Source: Desmodesmus armatus (lineage: Eukaryota; Chlorophyta; Chlorophyceae; Sphaeropleales; Scenedesmaceae). Taken from it: a DNA stretch of 64,000 nt. The notes beneath the pieces are model-generated. The model did not search any database. It saw only the letters and a program-made list of their open reading frames with translations, and was not told where the DNA came from. The DNA lies in assembly GCA_007449985.2 (NCBI GenBank), contig VIIQ02000225.1, forward strand, positions 1 to 64,000. The letters run 5' to 3'. This document shows, piece after piece, positions 32,901 to 46,332 of the stretch. The position numbers and the translations under genes are program-made. Each line of letters starts with the position of its first letter. The stretch's first letter is position 1.

Positions 32901-35900
32901 GCAATACCTTGGCTGCCAGAGGCTGCATCAATGAACTGAAGCAGCAAAGGATACAGGCCATCCTGCGACACACAACGCCCACCAACACACACGTAGAGGC
33001 TCAGCAGCTGGCTCGTGACAGTGTTTCAATGGCCTGAGGCTGCTTTGACAGGCGAATAAAATGACAGGGGGGTCCCAATACACAACAACAAACAAATGCA
33101 CATCCAGAAGAGGTACACAGTGCACAATATGCTCAACAGCGCTTTCTTTTCACAACCAGCAAAAGCACTGCGGCAGCCTGACTGCCAACTGTCACAGGCA
33201 GCACAAGCACCACTGGCAGCTCCCCGGCCACTGTATGGACACACCACATGCCATAAAAACCCGTGCGCCACTCACCGTCTGTGAGAGGATCCAGGTGATG
33301 GCATTCAGCTCAAAGTGCGGCCGGTACTCTGAGGGCGCCTTGGTGAAGCGGTTGGGTTCCGGGCTCTCCATGGCGTTGAGGGTGGCCCTGTTGCGCAGCC
33401 CACAACTCTGCACCGTCTGAGAGTCCTGCTGCAGCTCCTGGCCTGCAGGCACAGGGGATAGACAAACAACACAGGAGTACGTGTTGAGTGGGGGCATGAT
33501 TAACTGCATCTGCCCTTCCAAGCCACCAGGTGCCCCAGGCCCCTGGCCTACACACAAAAGACCAGAGGCAATGCGTGCTTCATGTGCTTTCCCAAACGAT
33601 TTCGCATGGTTGCACATATGCTAGCAACCCCTAACAAGCTGAGGGACCATGTGCAAACCCTGCCAACACCACAGCACACAACTCAACGCCACCCTGCCAG
33701 CACCTACCCATGGTGAACATCCGCACGTTCTTGGCGCTGCAGCCCATGTGGCTCGCCAGGCGCTCGCGCAGCAGGCCTATGGACTCGTTGTCGTGCGACG
33801 TCACCCGTAGCCGCGTGGCACCGTCCCGCTGCACCTCCAGCGTGACAGGAGTGCCCCGCCAGGCGCGGTTGTGGGCAGGCACTGGCGGCATGGTGTTCAG
33901 CTGCACAGCACACATGCAAGACATCCCCGTTGGAGTACAAAAGCAGTTAAAGCTGTCAACACCAGCATGGTGCAGGTGTAGGCAACAGGACCGTGGCAGG
34001 TGTTCACCACCAGAGCTGCCACATGGCCATGGGACATAACACTGTCAGGGTGCGAGGTTGCCGCCTGCGACTGCAGGCTGAGCATGTGGTGCTTCTGCAT
34101 ACGTAACCTGCGCGCCGTCTGAGGAACCATGTGAAGCATGCCACCAAGCCCTGCCTGGCACATTGCAACCTCACACAGGCTTGCCCTGCCATGCCGAGCA
34201 ACACCTACGCTAGCCATGACGGCTTACTTTCTGGTACCGAACTGTCCTCACCTCCGTATTGTCCACAGCCTGCTTGGCAAGACCAAGGCAACGCGCCACT
34301 GTGCGTGCAGCAGAGGCCGCCTTTTTCTGGACAGGGGCACTCAAATCCGCTGCCACCTCGCGCATGTGGTCCACAAGTGTCCTGCAGAAAATAGCCACGA
34401 CAAGGAGCGAGCACTTGGCTAAGGCATGTACATTTCCACACTCACCAGCAACACCCTCTGTCAACCACAACTGACGGATGGCTGGACATGATTGACACTG
34501 TAGGTGCTGGCACATTCCCAGCAGCCCAGCTCTGCGGAGGGGCCATGGCCCCACGAAGCTGGCAGTTTGAATGGTATAGCCAGCACACTCACTTGACAAG
34601 GGCGTTGCGGAAGACATGGCAGCTCTTGGTGGGGTAGCCGCGGCCGCAGTAGTACATAGTCAGCAGACGCTCCCTCAGCAGATCAGCGACGCGCTCTTCT
34701 GGGCTGCCCATATAGATGCGCCAAATCAGGTCCAGCCCTGCAAGGCAAACAAGTTACAGCACAGCAACAGCAGCCATGAGTCCATAGGCCACAACACAAG
34801 CAGGACACCAACCTCCAACCACCTCATGATGACAGTGATGTTGCACACAAAGTACGCCAAGCGCCAGCGTCATGCAGGTGCTTGTACGTCAGCCCTCAAC
34901 TCGCCGACAGGAAGACGCATTGGCTGACAAGTAACCAGGCCGTCTATAAACGGGCTATGCCGACTACAACACAGTCGCCTCTGCCTCGCACCTATCACAT
35001 TCTCCAGGTCCTCAGCAAAGTAGTTGAGCTTCTTTGGGCATGGGTTTTTGGAGACACCGCCCACTGAAGAGTTGACCTGCATTGCCATACGTCAAACATG
35101 CAAACACACGTACACACAAACACCGCCAACGGATGCTCAGCCGCCTTCAAATTGAACCACATGCAGCTCTCAGTACCTCAAACTACTGAAACACCACCAG
35201 TAAAGTGCCACTACGCCCCCTGCGCACACACTATGTCCACCAACAATCGCTTGCCAACAAACGCAGGCACTCACTATGGCGAAGATGTCCCATGTCAGCT
35301 TGGCAGCTTGTAAGGACATGTCAGACACTTTCTGCTGAACCAGGTGGCGCTCCAGCAGCCGCCGCTGGGTGTTGTCATCAAAGTAGGGCGTACTTTGCGG
35401 AGTCTCAGTGAAGCCTCCCCTGAAGAAGGCCTGCAGGAACAGCAGCAAGAGCAAGCCAACAAGAACAAGGTCACTAATATAAGGTGTGGCCAGCGCGTAC
35501 TGCAGGCAGGCCAGCACAACACATGCAATGGCGACGACAACATGCTAAAGGTACAGCCCGTTGGCACCCCCTTATGTGAGGCAGCATGCCACAAATCTGT
35601 GGGTCCCGTGAGAAAATGGTAGGCCCTGAGGGTTCTGACTCTCTCGTTGGCGGCCCCGATAGTGACTGCTATAGGCAACACCGGCGGCATCGATGACGGT
35701 CTAGGGCAATGACTGAGTGAGTCCTGTCCTTAGCACCGACAGATGCGTCAGTCTTGGAGTTGCGCATTAACGTAGAGTAACACTTGCCCGGTTGCTCTAC
35801 CGGACATGCCCACCTCAGCACTCTTTTAGCCCTTCCCATCAACAAAAAAAAGGACTCTCACCAGCGCGGCAGCCATGTGATCCTTGGTTGGCAAGGTCGT

Positions 35901-38900
35901 CAGGGCATCCCACAGCCTCCCTGCCAGATCTTCGGGAAAATACTCGTGCTCGTAGGATGCCAGGTACTTGAGGGTCAGCAGGTACTCCCTGAGGATGTCT
36001 GTGTAACTCCAGCTGCCTTGCCCAAGCTCTGCAAGTGCCTCTGCTTGCGCCGTGGCTACTAATGCTGCACTGCCGTCGTCACTGCTGCTGGCCCACCCCG
36101 CTGCCTGAAGGCCTGCGGCCATCTTGTCCGCCAGATCGCCCGTTTGATGGTCCACTGCATCGACAAGGTGGTTCAGCACCCGCTGCTTCTTCTGCAGGAC
36201 GGCGATAGCTCCCCCCTTGTCATAGCCATCCTGCGGATGCACCGGACAAAGCACACAGGCAACAGGGGGAACCATTAACCAGACAATATGGCACAGCCTG
36301 CAGAGGCCAGCACAGCATCGGCCCAGCAAAAATACATATTCTTTGCACGAAAACACATTCTTGTTTTGGCCATGTCGACGCAATAACAACAGTCAAACCA
36401 AGCCAGCATGGCACCCATCCAAATCGACCTGCTCTGTTGCAGATGAACAGCCAATGCTGCATCCTGATTTCTTGTGAGCACACAAAGCCCCTGGGAAGCG
36501 TAGTCAAACGACATTGGGGACTCGTGCCCGGGATTGGTGGCACGAAGCAGCATATCCAGGGGACTGCCTTGCGGTGGTGTGCTGTGCTGTGGCAGGGATC
36601 CGGATGGATGCATGTGGATCCTGCATCCTTACACAGCCGCCATTTTTTGCTGACAATTGCCTGGGAGAGGCGGGCATACACACCTACACAGAAGCAACCC
36701 AGTAAGTGCAACAAAGATGTGGGGGCAGTGCGACACGACACCCACCTTGGCCTTGACATCCATAGGCAACAGCTTGAGCAGGTCCCTTGCAGTCCTCAGC
36801 AGCGGCACCTTGCCTCCGCTGCCGGCTTTCAGCTCCTCGAAGCACCTGCTGATGAGGGAGAAGCAGTACTGCTGGTCCTCCACCTGCACAGGAACAGGTG
36901 CAAGGTGAGCTGCAATCATGTGCCTATTGCAAGGCTGGCATTGGTATTGCGATTGCAACTGCACTGATAGCAGAGAACCATGGCAAGCCACTTGAGCAAT
37001 TACGTGTGTGTGGCAGTGTGCTGCGGTCAGCCTGAGGACGGCTACCATATCCCCTGCTGAGGGGGCAGACTGCAAACATCTGGACCTTGTCTGCCAGGGA
37101 TGCAGCACGAGCTCATCAATTCGCAATGCTACACACCTCTTGCTATCACCCACACAAAGCCGCCACCCAGCCACCCTGCTATTATCTGCCCCCAAGCCGC
37201 CATCCAAACACCCTGCTATCATCCGCGGCCAAGGAGCTAGCTGCCGGAAACCCCGAGGTTGCTGAATGGTGCCTGCATGCGGCCAACTGTGATGGAACTA
37301 GGCCATCGACGAACCCACCTGAGAGAGGTTGAGATAGCTTTTTACAACGCTCTCCATGCTGTGTGATTCAAGCAGCTCTGGTGGAGCATCTGCTGCCATT
37401 GTAAGATCCCACACCAGCTGGATGATCTTGTCTCGCATCTTGACCTACAAGAAGGGCACACGCTTGAGGCTCAAAAACATGACAGGTTGAGTACCTTGTT
37501 GTTTGGTTGACCAAGACAATCTTGGCGACCCTCCAATATGCTGGGAAATGCACTCAATTAGTTTGTACTACTGGCAGGTAAAGGGTTAAGTTCTGCCTGA
37601 CACTGCACACGTCGCAGCATGCATTGGGGTGTCTCGCACCCTGCTGCCTGCCATCGCCCACCATATGCAGTTCAGGGGCAAACGTGAAGCCTCCAATAAT
37701 GCCCTCACCTCCACATCACCCTGTGCCAGGTTCTCAAGAAGATTCAGCAGCCGCTCTGCGTCCTGTACACTGCGGGCCTGGCTGCGCACCAGCTTGGCAA
37801 ACAGCATGTCCAGCTGTGAAGGCTGGCATTCTGCCGCAACCTCGGCCAGCAGCTCAAACATGTTGGTCTTGACAGCATCATAGGCATCCTCCTGCAGGCA
37901 GCACAGCAGCAGTGAGCGCTGATGGTCGGGCTTGCGACACATGCTGAGACTGTCTGGCTCCCAATCGAACAACGTGATTAGCAAAGACAGCTAACAGGTG
38001 GCTGCAAGTACACATAAGCTACATTCACGGCAACCAAAGCCATAGCAGCCACTTGCCGCTTGTGTGCCGCCGCAGGCAGCAATCAACACAGTCACACAGT
38101 CAGGCCCTGAGTGCTGATAGGCTGCACATGCTGCTGCAAACACGGCAGGGTGTGACCACCGGACTGACCTTCTCTGTGACGGCCCACATGAGGTCCAAGT
38201 GCTCCTCTGTCAGCTGCAGCCCCTTGGTCAGGAAGGCCATCACGCCCTTCACCTGCATGGTTAGTTGCACATATGAGCAGAGGTTGTCAGCAATTGCAAT
38301 CAAGCGGCGTTGATACGGGCCTCAGCACCCGCTGGCGGGTTGGCATGCTAGTTCCAAGTACGGTCAATAGCAGCCACATGCAAGTGACTCTGCGGTGTGC
38401 TGCAACGGGCCAAACCCGCGCAAGTACGGTAAATAGCAGCCACATGCAAGTGACTCTGCGGTGTGCTGCAACGGGCCAAACAACGCCTGGCAGCGCCACG
38501 TGCTTGCTACAGGCACTGGTGTCATGACGCGCAGCCACTGCATGCATGCATGCACGCACGGATGCAGGTAATCACCCACCTGTTCCATGTACTGTTTGTG
38601 GTGTAAGCCCGTGCGCAGGAGCCGCTCCACAATCTGGTTCTCCTGGATCCAGCCATACACGACCTGCAAGGACAGGCATCACAGAGTACCAAGACTGTCA
38701 ACCAAAGCCAATGCTGACATGCCTGCTGATAGCTGGCGGAAACACGGCTGGCTGTCTCTGCAACACTATTGAGCTGCTTGCAGGAGTGGCAATGAGGCAG
38801 AAACACCTCAGGACTGTACAGATGTCAGGCACACAGCCTGCATTATCCAACTGCCCCACGTACGTGGATACACGCTTGCTCAGCACAGTCCGCCTCACCT

Positions 38901-41384
38901 CTGGCTCATAGCCTATCTGCTTGTTCTTGACTGAGAGCTGCAGCACCTTGAGACACTCCTTGGCGCCGCTGAGCAGCTTGTTGAAGCTTGACGACTCCAG
39001 CATTTTGCCCACAAAGGTGCACATGATGACGCGCAGCTGCACAGCAGGCACACGTGCGCGCATGCATGCATGAATGACTAATTCGGTGACTTTGAGGCAA
39101 TGCTGACAACACAATTCTGTTGTAGGCGCATGTTGGGCCCTAGATGTGGCCAGCACACCCGGCCACATGCCTGACTTTGACCACCCATCTCCTGTGCAAC
39201 ACGTGTGCTGCTCCTGCAACCTTGTGGTCTGCACAGCATACACCCTGTCAGCTGGCCGCACACACTGACATGTGCCCAGCCTCTAAGCCACAGCCGCACA
39301 CCTGCTGGTAGAGTTCCTTTGCATCCTCCATCATGTCTTCATCGACGGCCACGACATACAGAATCAGGCGTGGGAGATTGATGGTCACTAGGGCGTGGAA
39401 GTTGCTGTAGGTGCGGTCGCAGCCGTGGTTAGACAGCCTGTCACTGTCTGCTGTCACCAGCTCCATGGTGTGGGCCATCAGGGGCTCGATAACCTGCAGA
39501 TATAATGAATCAAACAGCAGGGATCATAGCAGGCGCACAGAATTGGCCGACGCAGTGGAAGGCACACCATGGGTGTGCACGCCAGCAGTATACATGCAGC
39601 AGCAGACAGGCACTGCAGTGAACATGCTCCAGCAGGTCATGCATGCCAACGCCTGCTGCCTGCGACTGTATGCTCTTAGGGACCCACAGCTGCTGCCTGG
39701 CAGCTACGCCATGTCATGCAGCAGCCCAGCTGCATTTGGCTGTGCGGGAACTGCATGTGCCAGGAAGTGCACCCCAGCACCAGGCAAAAGCTGCACATGT
39801 GGCGGCACCCTTCGGTCGATGGAAGGCCCCAGCACAAAAGCGCAGCGCCAGCACAGGCAACAGCACAACTTCAGCACCGACTGTTCTTTTACCTTCACAA
39901 AATGCTCCCTGGCCTCAACAGAGATGTCAGCAGAAACCTGTGGCAGCACATGACACTGGGTAAGCCTAACACTGGGCTGCGCTGCATTCAACTGCGCTGA
40001 TTGTCTGACGTGCCACGGATTGTGTTGCAACATTACTTGACAGTCCTATTGATGGCCCCCTGCACGTGGCAACTGGCGAGGCAGCTGCTGCCACGGCGGC
40101 GCTGTCCCTGTCGGCTGTGCAGCCCGAAGATGACGTGCTGGGCTGCGCCTGCAAGCTGTTGCCGCCATGAGTGCTGGACCCTGCGATTGTGCTGGTGCGC
40201 AGCAGCCAAGCTCACCTGTGCCAGCACCGCTGCTGTCGTGTTCAGCAGCTCAAAGTTGACCGTCGCAGGACTGGTCAGCATCTGCAGGACAACCACAACA
40301 CGCGTGCAAAACACAATGAGCGTCCAGCACAGGGAGGCAATGCTTGGCCAGCAAGTGCATGTTCACGGGGGCATCCAGCACAGCACTGGCTGGAGAAGTG
40401 GCAAGGGCCTGGAACACATGCATGCATTCCCAGCACACACCAGCTGGTGGTGTGCTGAGCCAAGCCAGCAATCCATGACACCTGAAACCAACTATGCGCA
40501 CAGCCTTCATCCTCCTGCCCCCACTGCTCACCTGTACCATGACAGAGAAGCCATCCGCCTGCCCGAATGTGTTGCAGAGGTACGTATACCAGGCATTCTC
40601 CTCCTCGTCGTCCTCCTGCATCCTGTCGTCGTCCTGCAGCTCCATGTTGCTCGTGCTGATCTGGGGTTGGACCCAGAGTGTGTCCCCCAGGCACTCCTGC
40701 TGCTGCCTGCGCTTCTCCAGGAAATCATCCGGCAGGAGGCTGTAGCGCACCCGCTGGTACAGGGGCTTGTGCTGATTGAGGACCATCAGCATGACACTCA
40801 TGAGCGGCTGCAGGTCAACATCAAGCTCGGCCAGCACGGCTGCGCTCTGTCGCTGCCTGTACTTGAGCAGCGCTGCCGCCAGGTGCACCACCTGATGCAG
40901 TGACTCCAGCACGTCTGCGTCCTCTGCATACACCCGTGAGTTGGTCCCCATGGACAGCACCTTGTCTGCTGACAGCTGCAGGTCGTCCCTGAGGAACCGC
41001 CGCACAGCATCCATCTCTGTCTGGCGCTGGCTGCGGCATCACAGCAGGGGTAGGCAGCAGCAGACACCAACATACCATTCTCAGGTTGCAGGAGGCTGGA
41101 TTAACACGCAGCGCTGTCGCAGCCACCTCCCAAGCTACCATGGTCCCGTGCAACTGCCACCTCCCCCTTGCACACCTGCTGTCGCTGCCAACAATGCTCC
41201 TTGCCGCCTCCACACAGCCCACAAGGGTCTGCACTGTGTGGTTGGAGGCCCTAAGCATGGCGAGCTGTTGTTGAAATGCTAGCAGCTCATCACTGGGGAA
41301 CAGACGCTGCCCTCCATGCTGGGCGCCAGGACCGCTGTCATCAAGCTCAGACCAGAGTTCCTCAGAAGGCGAAGGCTGATCCAT
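23998..41384 (-). CDS. Giant ubiquitin-specific protease, USP24-like (USP9X/USP24/USP34 class), 28 exons
   Basis: Cysteine protease that removes ubiquitin from proteins. Model of 2920 aa from the ATG at 41384. Exons (high to low): 41384-41176, 41030-40532, 40281-40216, 39937-39893, 39493-39302, 39036-38899, 38663-38580, 38252-38169, 37891-37709, 37444-37319, 36883-36746, 36230-35862, 35430-35275, 35076-34992, 34737-34593, 34381-34252, 33900-33708, 33442-33276, 32962-32818, 32384-30430, 30124-29969, 29517-29332, 29063-28972, 28677-28575, 28182-28016, 27521-26144, 25880-25410, 25098-23998; all phases agree. A helical N-terminal half leads to a ubiquitin-like domain (~895-970). The Cys box is [18 protein letters not shown] (catalytic Cys ~1731), then [10 protein letters not shown], then the His box [13 protein letters not shown] (His ~2014) and [12 protein letters not shown]. 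The C terminus is Gln-rich and acidic. Exon 20 (1955 bp) is low-complexity. Human relatives are ~2550-3550 aa. The zinc ribbon is degenerate (see findings). The exact orthology group is inferred. Confidence 0.9.
25164..25290 (+). repeat. Intronic GT/poly-G tract and 22-bp tandem duplication
   Basis: Within the last intron of the deubiquitinase gene. A (gt)n run passes into an uninterrupted G tract (to about 25199). Then 'ggtgcatgcactgccagtgg' is repeated twice near 25247-25290. Confidence 0.8.
29811..29980 (+). repeat. Intronic minisatellite, ~56-bp unit, about 3 imperfect copies
   Basis: Lies in the intron between the Cys-box exon and the next exon of the deubiquitinase gene. Units share 'aaggcttgcttgtggtg' after 'catcarccag'. 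The third copy is more diverged. Confidence 0.7.
38355..38481 (+). repeat. Intronic tandem duplication of a 61-bp unit (66-bp period)
   Basis: Copies at 38355-38415 and 38421-38481 differ at one base ('tacggtcaatag' versus 'tacggtaaatag'). The pair sits in the intron between exons 7 and 8 of the deubiquitinase model. Near identity indicates a recent duplication. Confidence 0.9.
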
Positions 41385-42638
41385 GCCTGCCACGGATGAT
41401 GCTACTACTGGTGACTGGAAGCATATGGCAGCCTGTGTGGCCTATGCTTTCGGCAGGCTGTGACTGATCAAGACATCAAGGTCAGCACACCCCACAGCTC
41501 TTGGAGACTCAACATGCGCGACAGTACCCAGCCCTGGCACGAGATAGATTATCTGTACGTCGAACGTTGCTTTTTGCTGGCCAGCATGTCATGTCAGTTG
41601 CAGGTGTCGGTCAGGTGAACAGGTTTTGGTGATTCAGGCCATGCCTTTTTCTGTGTGAATGCACACCAGTATGTGACCAGCTTGTGAACCGGTGTAGCGT
41701 AGCAGCAGCTGTTGTGCTCCTTCACTCAAACTTTGTTTGTGCACTTGATCTGGTGATCGGCAGGCTGGTGCCTGCATGAAAAGAGCTGTTGTGCACGAAT
41801 AGCAGGCTGCTTGGTGCAGCACAGCAGCCAGCTGCTGGCTCATCCAGTCCTGCTCTAAGGTGCTGTCCTGGTCGCATGGGCTGTGCATACAGGCAAGCTG
41901 CACACTGGTGATGGAGGCGCGGCCTGCCTAGGCCTGCAGTTGCAATGGTCGTCTCAGGCGACAATTAGTCAAGGGGTTTCACAGTGCATGATGAGGGGTT
42001 GTGCTTGATGGCATGGATGGTCATGCGTGAACATGCACTGCTCAGCAGTGCTGTGGGAGGCATACAGGGACCCCGGCTGCAGGTGACTGCCAGCCAAACA
42101 GGCCGTTCTTGTTGGATGTGTTGGAGGTGACACCACACTCTCATCCTTTAGTCAACTGCTTGTTGCTGGGCTGTTCCTCCTGCAGCGATGATCCCGCCCC
42201 ACTAGCAATGCATTGTCACTCCGATCAGACCAGCCCAGCAGCACGTCACGCAAGACATCCAGAGCTGGAATGCCATATTGTTACACTGTGCTTCCTTACA
42301 CACCCGCTCACTCAAGGAATGGCACAAACCACGTGCTGCTTCGCTTGGGTACATGCTTGCTCCCTCCGCGCCGACGACAGCTGCTCTGTCATGGTGGTAT
42401 ACTACAACAGGGCTACACTAGGCACACAGGCCCATGCGCCCACAAGAGAGGCGTCTGCAAAAATTGATTTAGGTTCAGTTCAACACACAAACAACACAAA
42501 ACAAGTGCAGCAGCTCCTGCGCTGCTTGGCTACTCACGACATCTCGTCGTTGTCGCAACAACAGCCACCAAGCGACCAGGGGACTGCGTCACCCATTGCT
42601 TGGCGGCAGGGGTCCGGCCCCAGTGCTGCTTCAGCTGC
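41385..42638. other. Upstream region of the deubiquitinase gene and 3' flank of FTRC
   Basis: About 1.25 kb without a recognisable gene. Both neighbours are on the minus strand, so this interval should hold the FTRC 3' UTR and the deubiquitinase promoter. No TATA-like box was identified with confidence. Confidence 0.5.
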
Positions 42639-43894
42639 TTACATGCCATTAACACCATCCCGAATCTCCTGAATGGAGATATCCTGGTCCTTGCCTGCAA
42701 AGTCATTGTCTTCTGTCAAGAACAGCATGCAGTGACACTCCTGCAAAAACACCAACAGGCATGGCAGCACAGTGTGAGCCGTTGTAGCAATGGCACCAGT
42801 GTTCGGCTCTTGTGACGCCGTCACCTTTGTGCTGGATCGTGCCAATCAGGTAGACAATGGCGTCGCAAAGAAACAGACTGCTGCCATCAAGTGCATCAGA
42901 TGTTGGCTGGAACAGGTTCAAGCGTTTTGGGCACATCAACATCTTCACCCAACCACACAGGACAGGCTGCTACAACACTTGCCCTCACAGGCACGTATCA
43001 CCAATGACACAGAACAGGCTGCTGCAACGCTTGCTTTTACAAGAAAGCGTTGCCAAATGCATCTGATCCACCCAAGGGGCCTGTCCCTCCCCAAAAGGGA
43101 ATTGCACCCACTTTCACACCCCAACGACTACTGTCCTGCTGTGCACCATGACAACTCACCTTGCGCTCCCTCATAGGCACGCAGGGGCAGTTCCAGTAAC
43201 CCATCTGGGCTTCTGCCTCCTTGTCATCATAGTGACGGCATGGGCACAAGGGTGCGCCCAGTGTGTCCTTGTGCTCCGCCAGCCCTTGGATCACCACTGC
43301 TGTCACTGACTTGTCGACGCAGAAGTACGTGCCAGACCTGCACAGAAGGATGTGCATGCATTGTTGGATCAAACCCACAACAAAAGCCAAGGCAAAGCAC
43401 CTTCAAGGCCCCGGCACTGGAGCTTGTCATGCTGGCGACGTCCCTCTGTATGCTGCTGCTGTGCTGCATGCAAATAGAACTGCTTAAGCAACCTTCCAAC
43501 ACTGACTGAGCAAGTGCAGACCGCACCTTTTGGCATACTGCTCTGAGAATTTACGCATGACCTCCAGGTTCTTGGACTCTGTGGCCACCTCTGTGAGGGG
43601 ACACAGTCACAGATCGCCAACACAGACAGCACAACAGGTCAGCCGGACGTATGTACAGCATGCTGAGCAATGGATCGCATCTGCGCCGCTTCTAGGCACG
43701 GTAGAACCTGTCTATGCGCCAATGCACGGCATCGCTGGTGTCTCTGAAACTGCTCCACAATTGTCTCGAGTTTCGAAGACTGATCCCTCACCGCTAGTTG
43801 CTTTGACCACCAGACAGCTGGTTCGTGACCTTGTGACGGGCCTGGAAGCCTGAGCACCGCCAACAGACACGGCAGAGCGGGAGAGCAGAGACAT
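42639..43894 (-). CDS. FTRC: Ferredoxin-thioredoxin reductase, catalytic (beta) chain, plastid
   Basis: Catalytic 4Fe-4S/disulfide subunit of the plastid enzyme that passes electrons from photosynthetic ferredoxin to thioredoxins, switching on light-regulated enzymes. Four exons: 43894-43792, 43590-43527, 43337-43160, 42740-42639; 148 residues in phase, the usual length for a precursor. The N terminus (MSLLSRSAVSVGGAQASRPV) is Ser/Arg/Ala-rich and acid-free like a transit peptide. The mature part has the full set of conserved cysteines: TYFCVDKSV, APLCPCRHYDD, WNCPCVPMRERK and ECHCMLFLT. The end, GKDQDISIQEIRDGVNGM, resembles plant homologs. The first intron falls in or near the transit peptide. 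It is transcribed divergently from the gene at 44279, with about 385 bp between their starts. Very sure of identity. Confidence 0.97.
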
Positions 43895-44278
43895 CTCGGG
43901 AGGATTGGCAGGGATGATGGGTGTGTATTGTGCTCGTAGGGCTGGTTCAGCACAAAGACATAAACTTTGAACACTAATTTACCCCGCTACTGCCCCATTC
44001 TGCACGTTCCGTGCCTGTCTACTAAACCTGGTGTTGTCAGGTTTTGCCTTTGCAATGTGACCTTCAAGGCCACACGTCACTTTAATCAGCTTCGTAATCA
44101 TCGTCACGTGCGACTTGTTGTCTACTCGTGCCCTAGTGGGTTCATTTTTGCCTGAACCTGTACTGCCTCTCCAGAGGCTTGTTGACTCCATCACTCAGGA
44201 CAGTAGTGTGCCTTTCAGCTACTTTTCCGGCATCTACAACTATCTTCTTATCACAGGAGTTGCTGCTGGGTCCAGACC
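43895..44278. promoter_or_regulatory. Divergent promoter region between FTRC and the 44279 gene
   Basis: The 384 bp between two oppositely oriented start codons must contain both 5' UTRs and both promoters. No clear TATA box or repeated operator is seen. The call rests on gene arrangement only. Confidence 0.45.
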
Positions 44279-46332
44279 ATGTCCATGGCTGCTGGGAAGG
44301 GGCCGCTGGACAGTTTCTACAAGGACAGTCTGCGCTTTGGCAACCTGAAGGTGTGTGTGCAGCAACATCAGCAACCAAAGGCTATGTGCATGTTGAGGCT
44401 CTGCATCACAAGTTACTATCACTCCATTCACCCATGTTCCCTATCACGCCAGACACCCAGCTGCTGTCTGATTGCTGCATGTGCGAACGGCTTTGCAGTG
44501 CTTCAGACACTTCACACTCTACCTCAAAGGCAGAGAGGAGCTGGTTGTCACAGTGTACCACGGGGACCCTACACAGCACAGGCCTCCTCCACTGGCACGC
44601 ATCACCCTTGCAGGGTACGAACTGCTTGCCAAGGCAGTCTTGAAAGCCCATGCAGGCAGGGGCAGCTGGGCATCACCTGGGCAGCAGCAGCATGTGCTTG
44701 GCCTCACTGTGCTTGGAACAGCATTGCATGTGGCATGGTGCACTGCGTTGAAAAGGGCTGCGTGGGTACATATGAGGCTTGTGCTGACCTCTGCGCTGCC
44801 TCGCATGCGGGCGCAGGTGTGGAACAAGCACAGCAGCGCAGAGCCTCCCCCCAGCAAGCCCAGCCACGCATGAACAGGACGTGAACAACCCAGAGGTTTG
44901 TGCAGAACGCCCTGCGTGCAAATAACTTGCAAGATGGCTGTGTGCTGACGCTCTGGGCTGGGATCAGCTAGGGCGCACTTGTGCTGGGGCCTCTGCATGG
45001 GCTAAGCTAGCAGCAAAGGTGCCAGTAACAGCCATGCTGGGATCCCGTGCTGGCACAGGTTGACTGCTTGGTTTTTGGCGCTGCGCAAGCCATCTGGAAA
45101 ACACAGTCTGATTTGCGTGGGTGGCCTGTACCATGCACTTTTGCAGGTCACAGTGTTCCTCATCGGTGCATATGCCAAGTACAACTGGCCCTATGTCTGG
45201 GTGAGTCACTGCAGACAAGGTGCAGCAGCAGGGAAAGCCCCAGCGTGCAGGACTGTGCAGCTTATCTGCTCTTGGCACAGCAGATGCGCCATGGTGCAGG
45301 ACCAGCCAGCCAGCAGTGAAACCTGCAGGTTTACTGTGACGTGGCACCCAGCAGCACTGCTGCACTTCGGAAGGGGAGGTGGTGTCACAGGTCCTGCAGG
45401 TCTTAGGCTGGCAGGCCCTGCATGACAACTTGTAACCAAACTATGCAGCACCGCCTTTGTGCTTGTGCTGCCGTCTTGTTGTGCTGTAGATGCGCTCCAT
45501 GCATGACCCCCGGACGCAGGACGACATTGACGCACCACTGGATGTGGAAACCACGCGGGATTGGAAGTCACAGGGTGAGACCTGCAGCGCAAAGCAGTAG
45601 CTGCCAGCCGCTGGCAGCTGAGTCAGCTGGACATGCAGGCACAAGGAGTGGGTCAGTCTGCCAGGCAGTTGCATCAAGGTGCAGATTCATAAACATGGCT
45701 TGATCTGTGCAGGCTCATGGGATGGTTATTTCGTGCATAAAACGCAGTGCCCCCATACGCCTGTTTGGTGGACGGCATGTGCAAAGCAGCAGTCTGCGCG
45801 CGCTGCCCGTATCTCAGGTGCTTGACCTGCAAGCCTGCCCATGTAACCTGTTTGATTGTGCCTGTGCATTCACCATGCAGCAGGCCTGCGCGTGTGGAAC
45901 ATAGTGCAAGAGCTGGTGGACCTGGACATGCACCCCAAGCCAGAAAACCCCTTTGCAGTCAACTTCCAGGCGATGGAGCAGATGCCACCCCTGGAGCGTG
46001 CGCTGCAGGTACGCCGAGCCCAGATTGTATGTGGCGTGAACTGACAACGCCCATGCACGTGCACGTGCTTTCTCAGCAGTCAGCCGCCCTTTGGCAATAT
46101 GCCATGCAGTTGTGTGTCCTGCAGTTGTGTGTCCTGATTGCTAGTAGGCAGCTGTGCTGCGCTGTGCTGACTGTCCTGCTGTGGGGCGGCATTCATGCGC
46201 TGGCTGTCCTGTTGGCTGGTGCAGGCAGGAGCCATGGCCTCATTCTTGCGGGAGCTACTGCTGACAAACTGCAGAGCACCAGCAGCGGTTGAAGCAGACC
46301 TGCAGCGATGCTTAGAAGTGCACTTCAAGTAA
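44279..46332 (+). CDS. Unrecognised small multi-exon protein, 163 aa
   Basis: Six plus-strand exons give one in-phase protein: 44279-44350, 44499-44546, 45147-45200, 45490-45574, 45884-46008, 46225-46332. The start is [18 protein letters not shown]. Exons 2-3 give [20 protein letters not shown], a hydrophobic stretch that may be one membrane segment. Exons 4-5 encode a polar acidic part ([40 protein letters not shown]), and exon 6 a Leu-rich helix ([12 protein letters not shown]) ending LEVHFK. The stop TAA lies inside the sequence AAGTAAGT, which also resembles a donor. An open patch downstream (FMEALERGQHLRNC, 46499 onward) is out of phase with that donor. The donor of exon 2 (after EELV) is weak. 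I do not recognise the family. Codon-like continuity across exons and clean phases argue that it is real. Confidence 0.6.
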
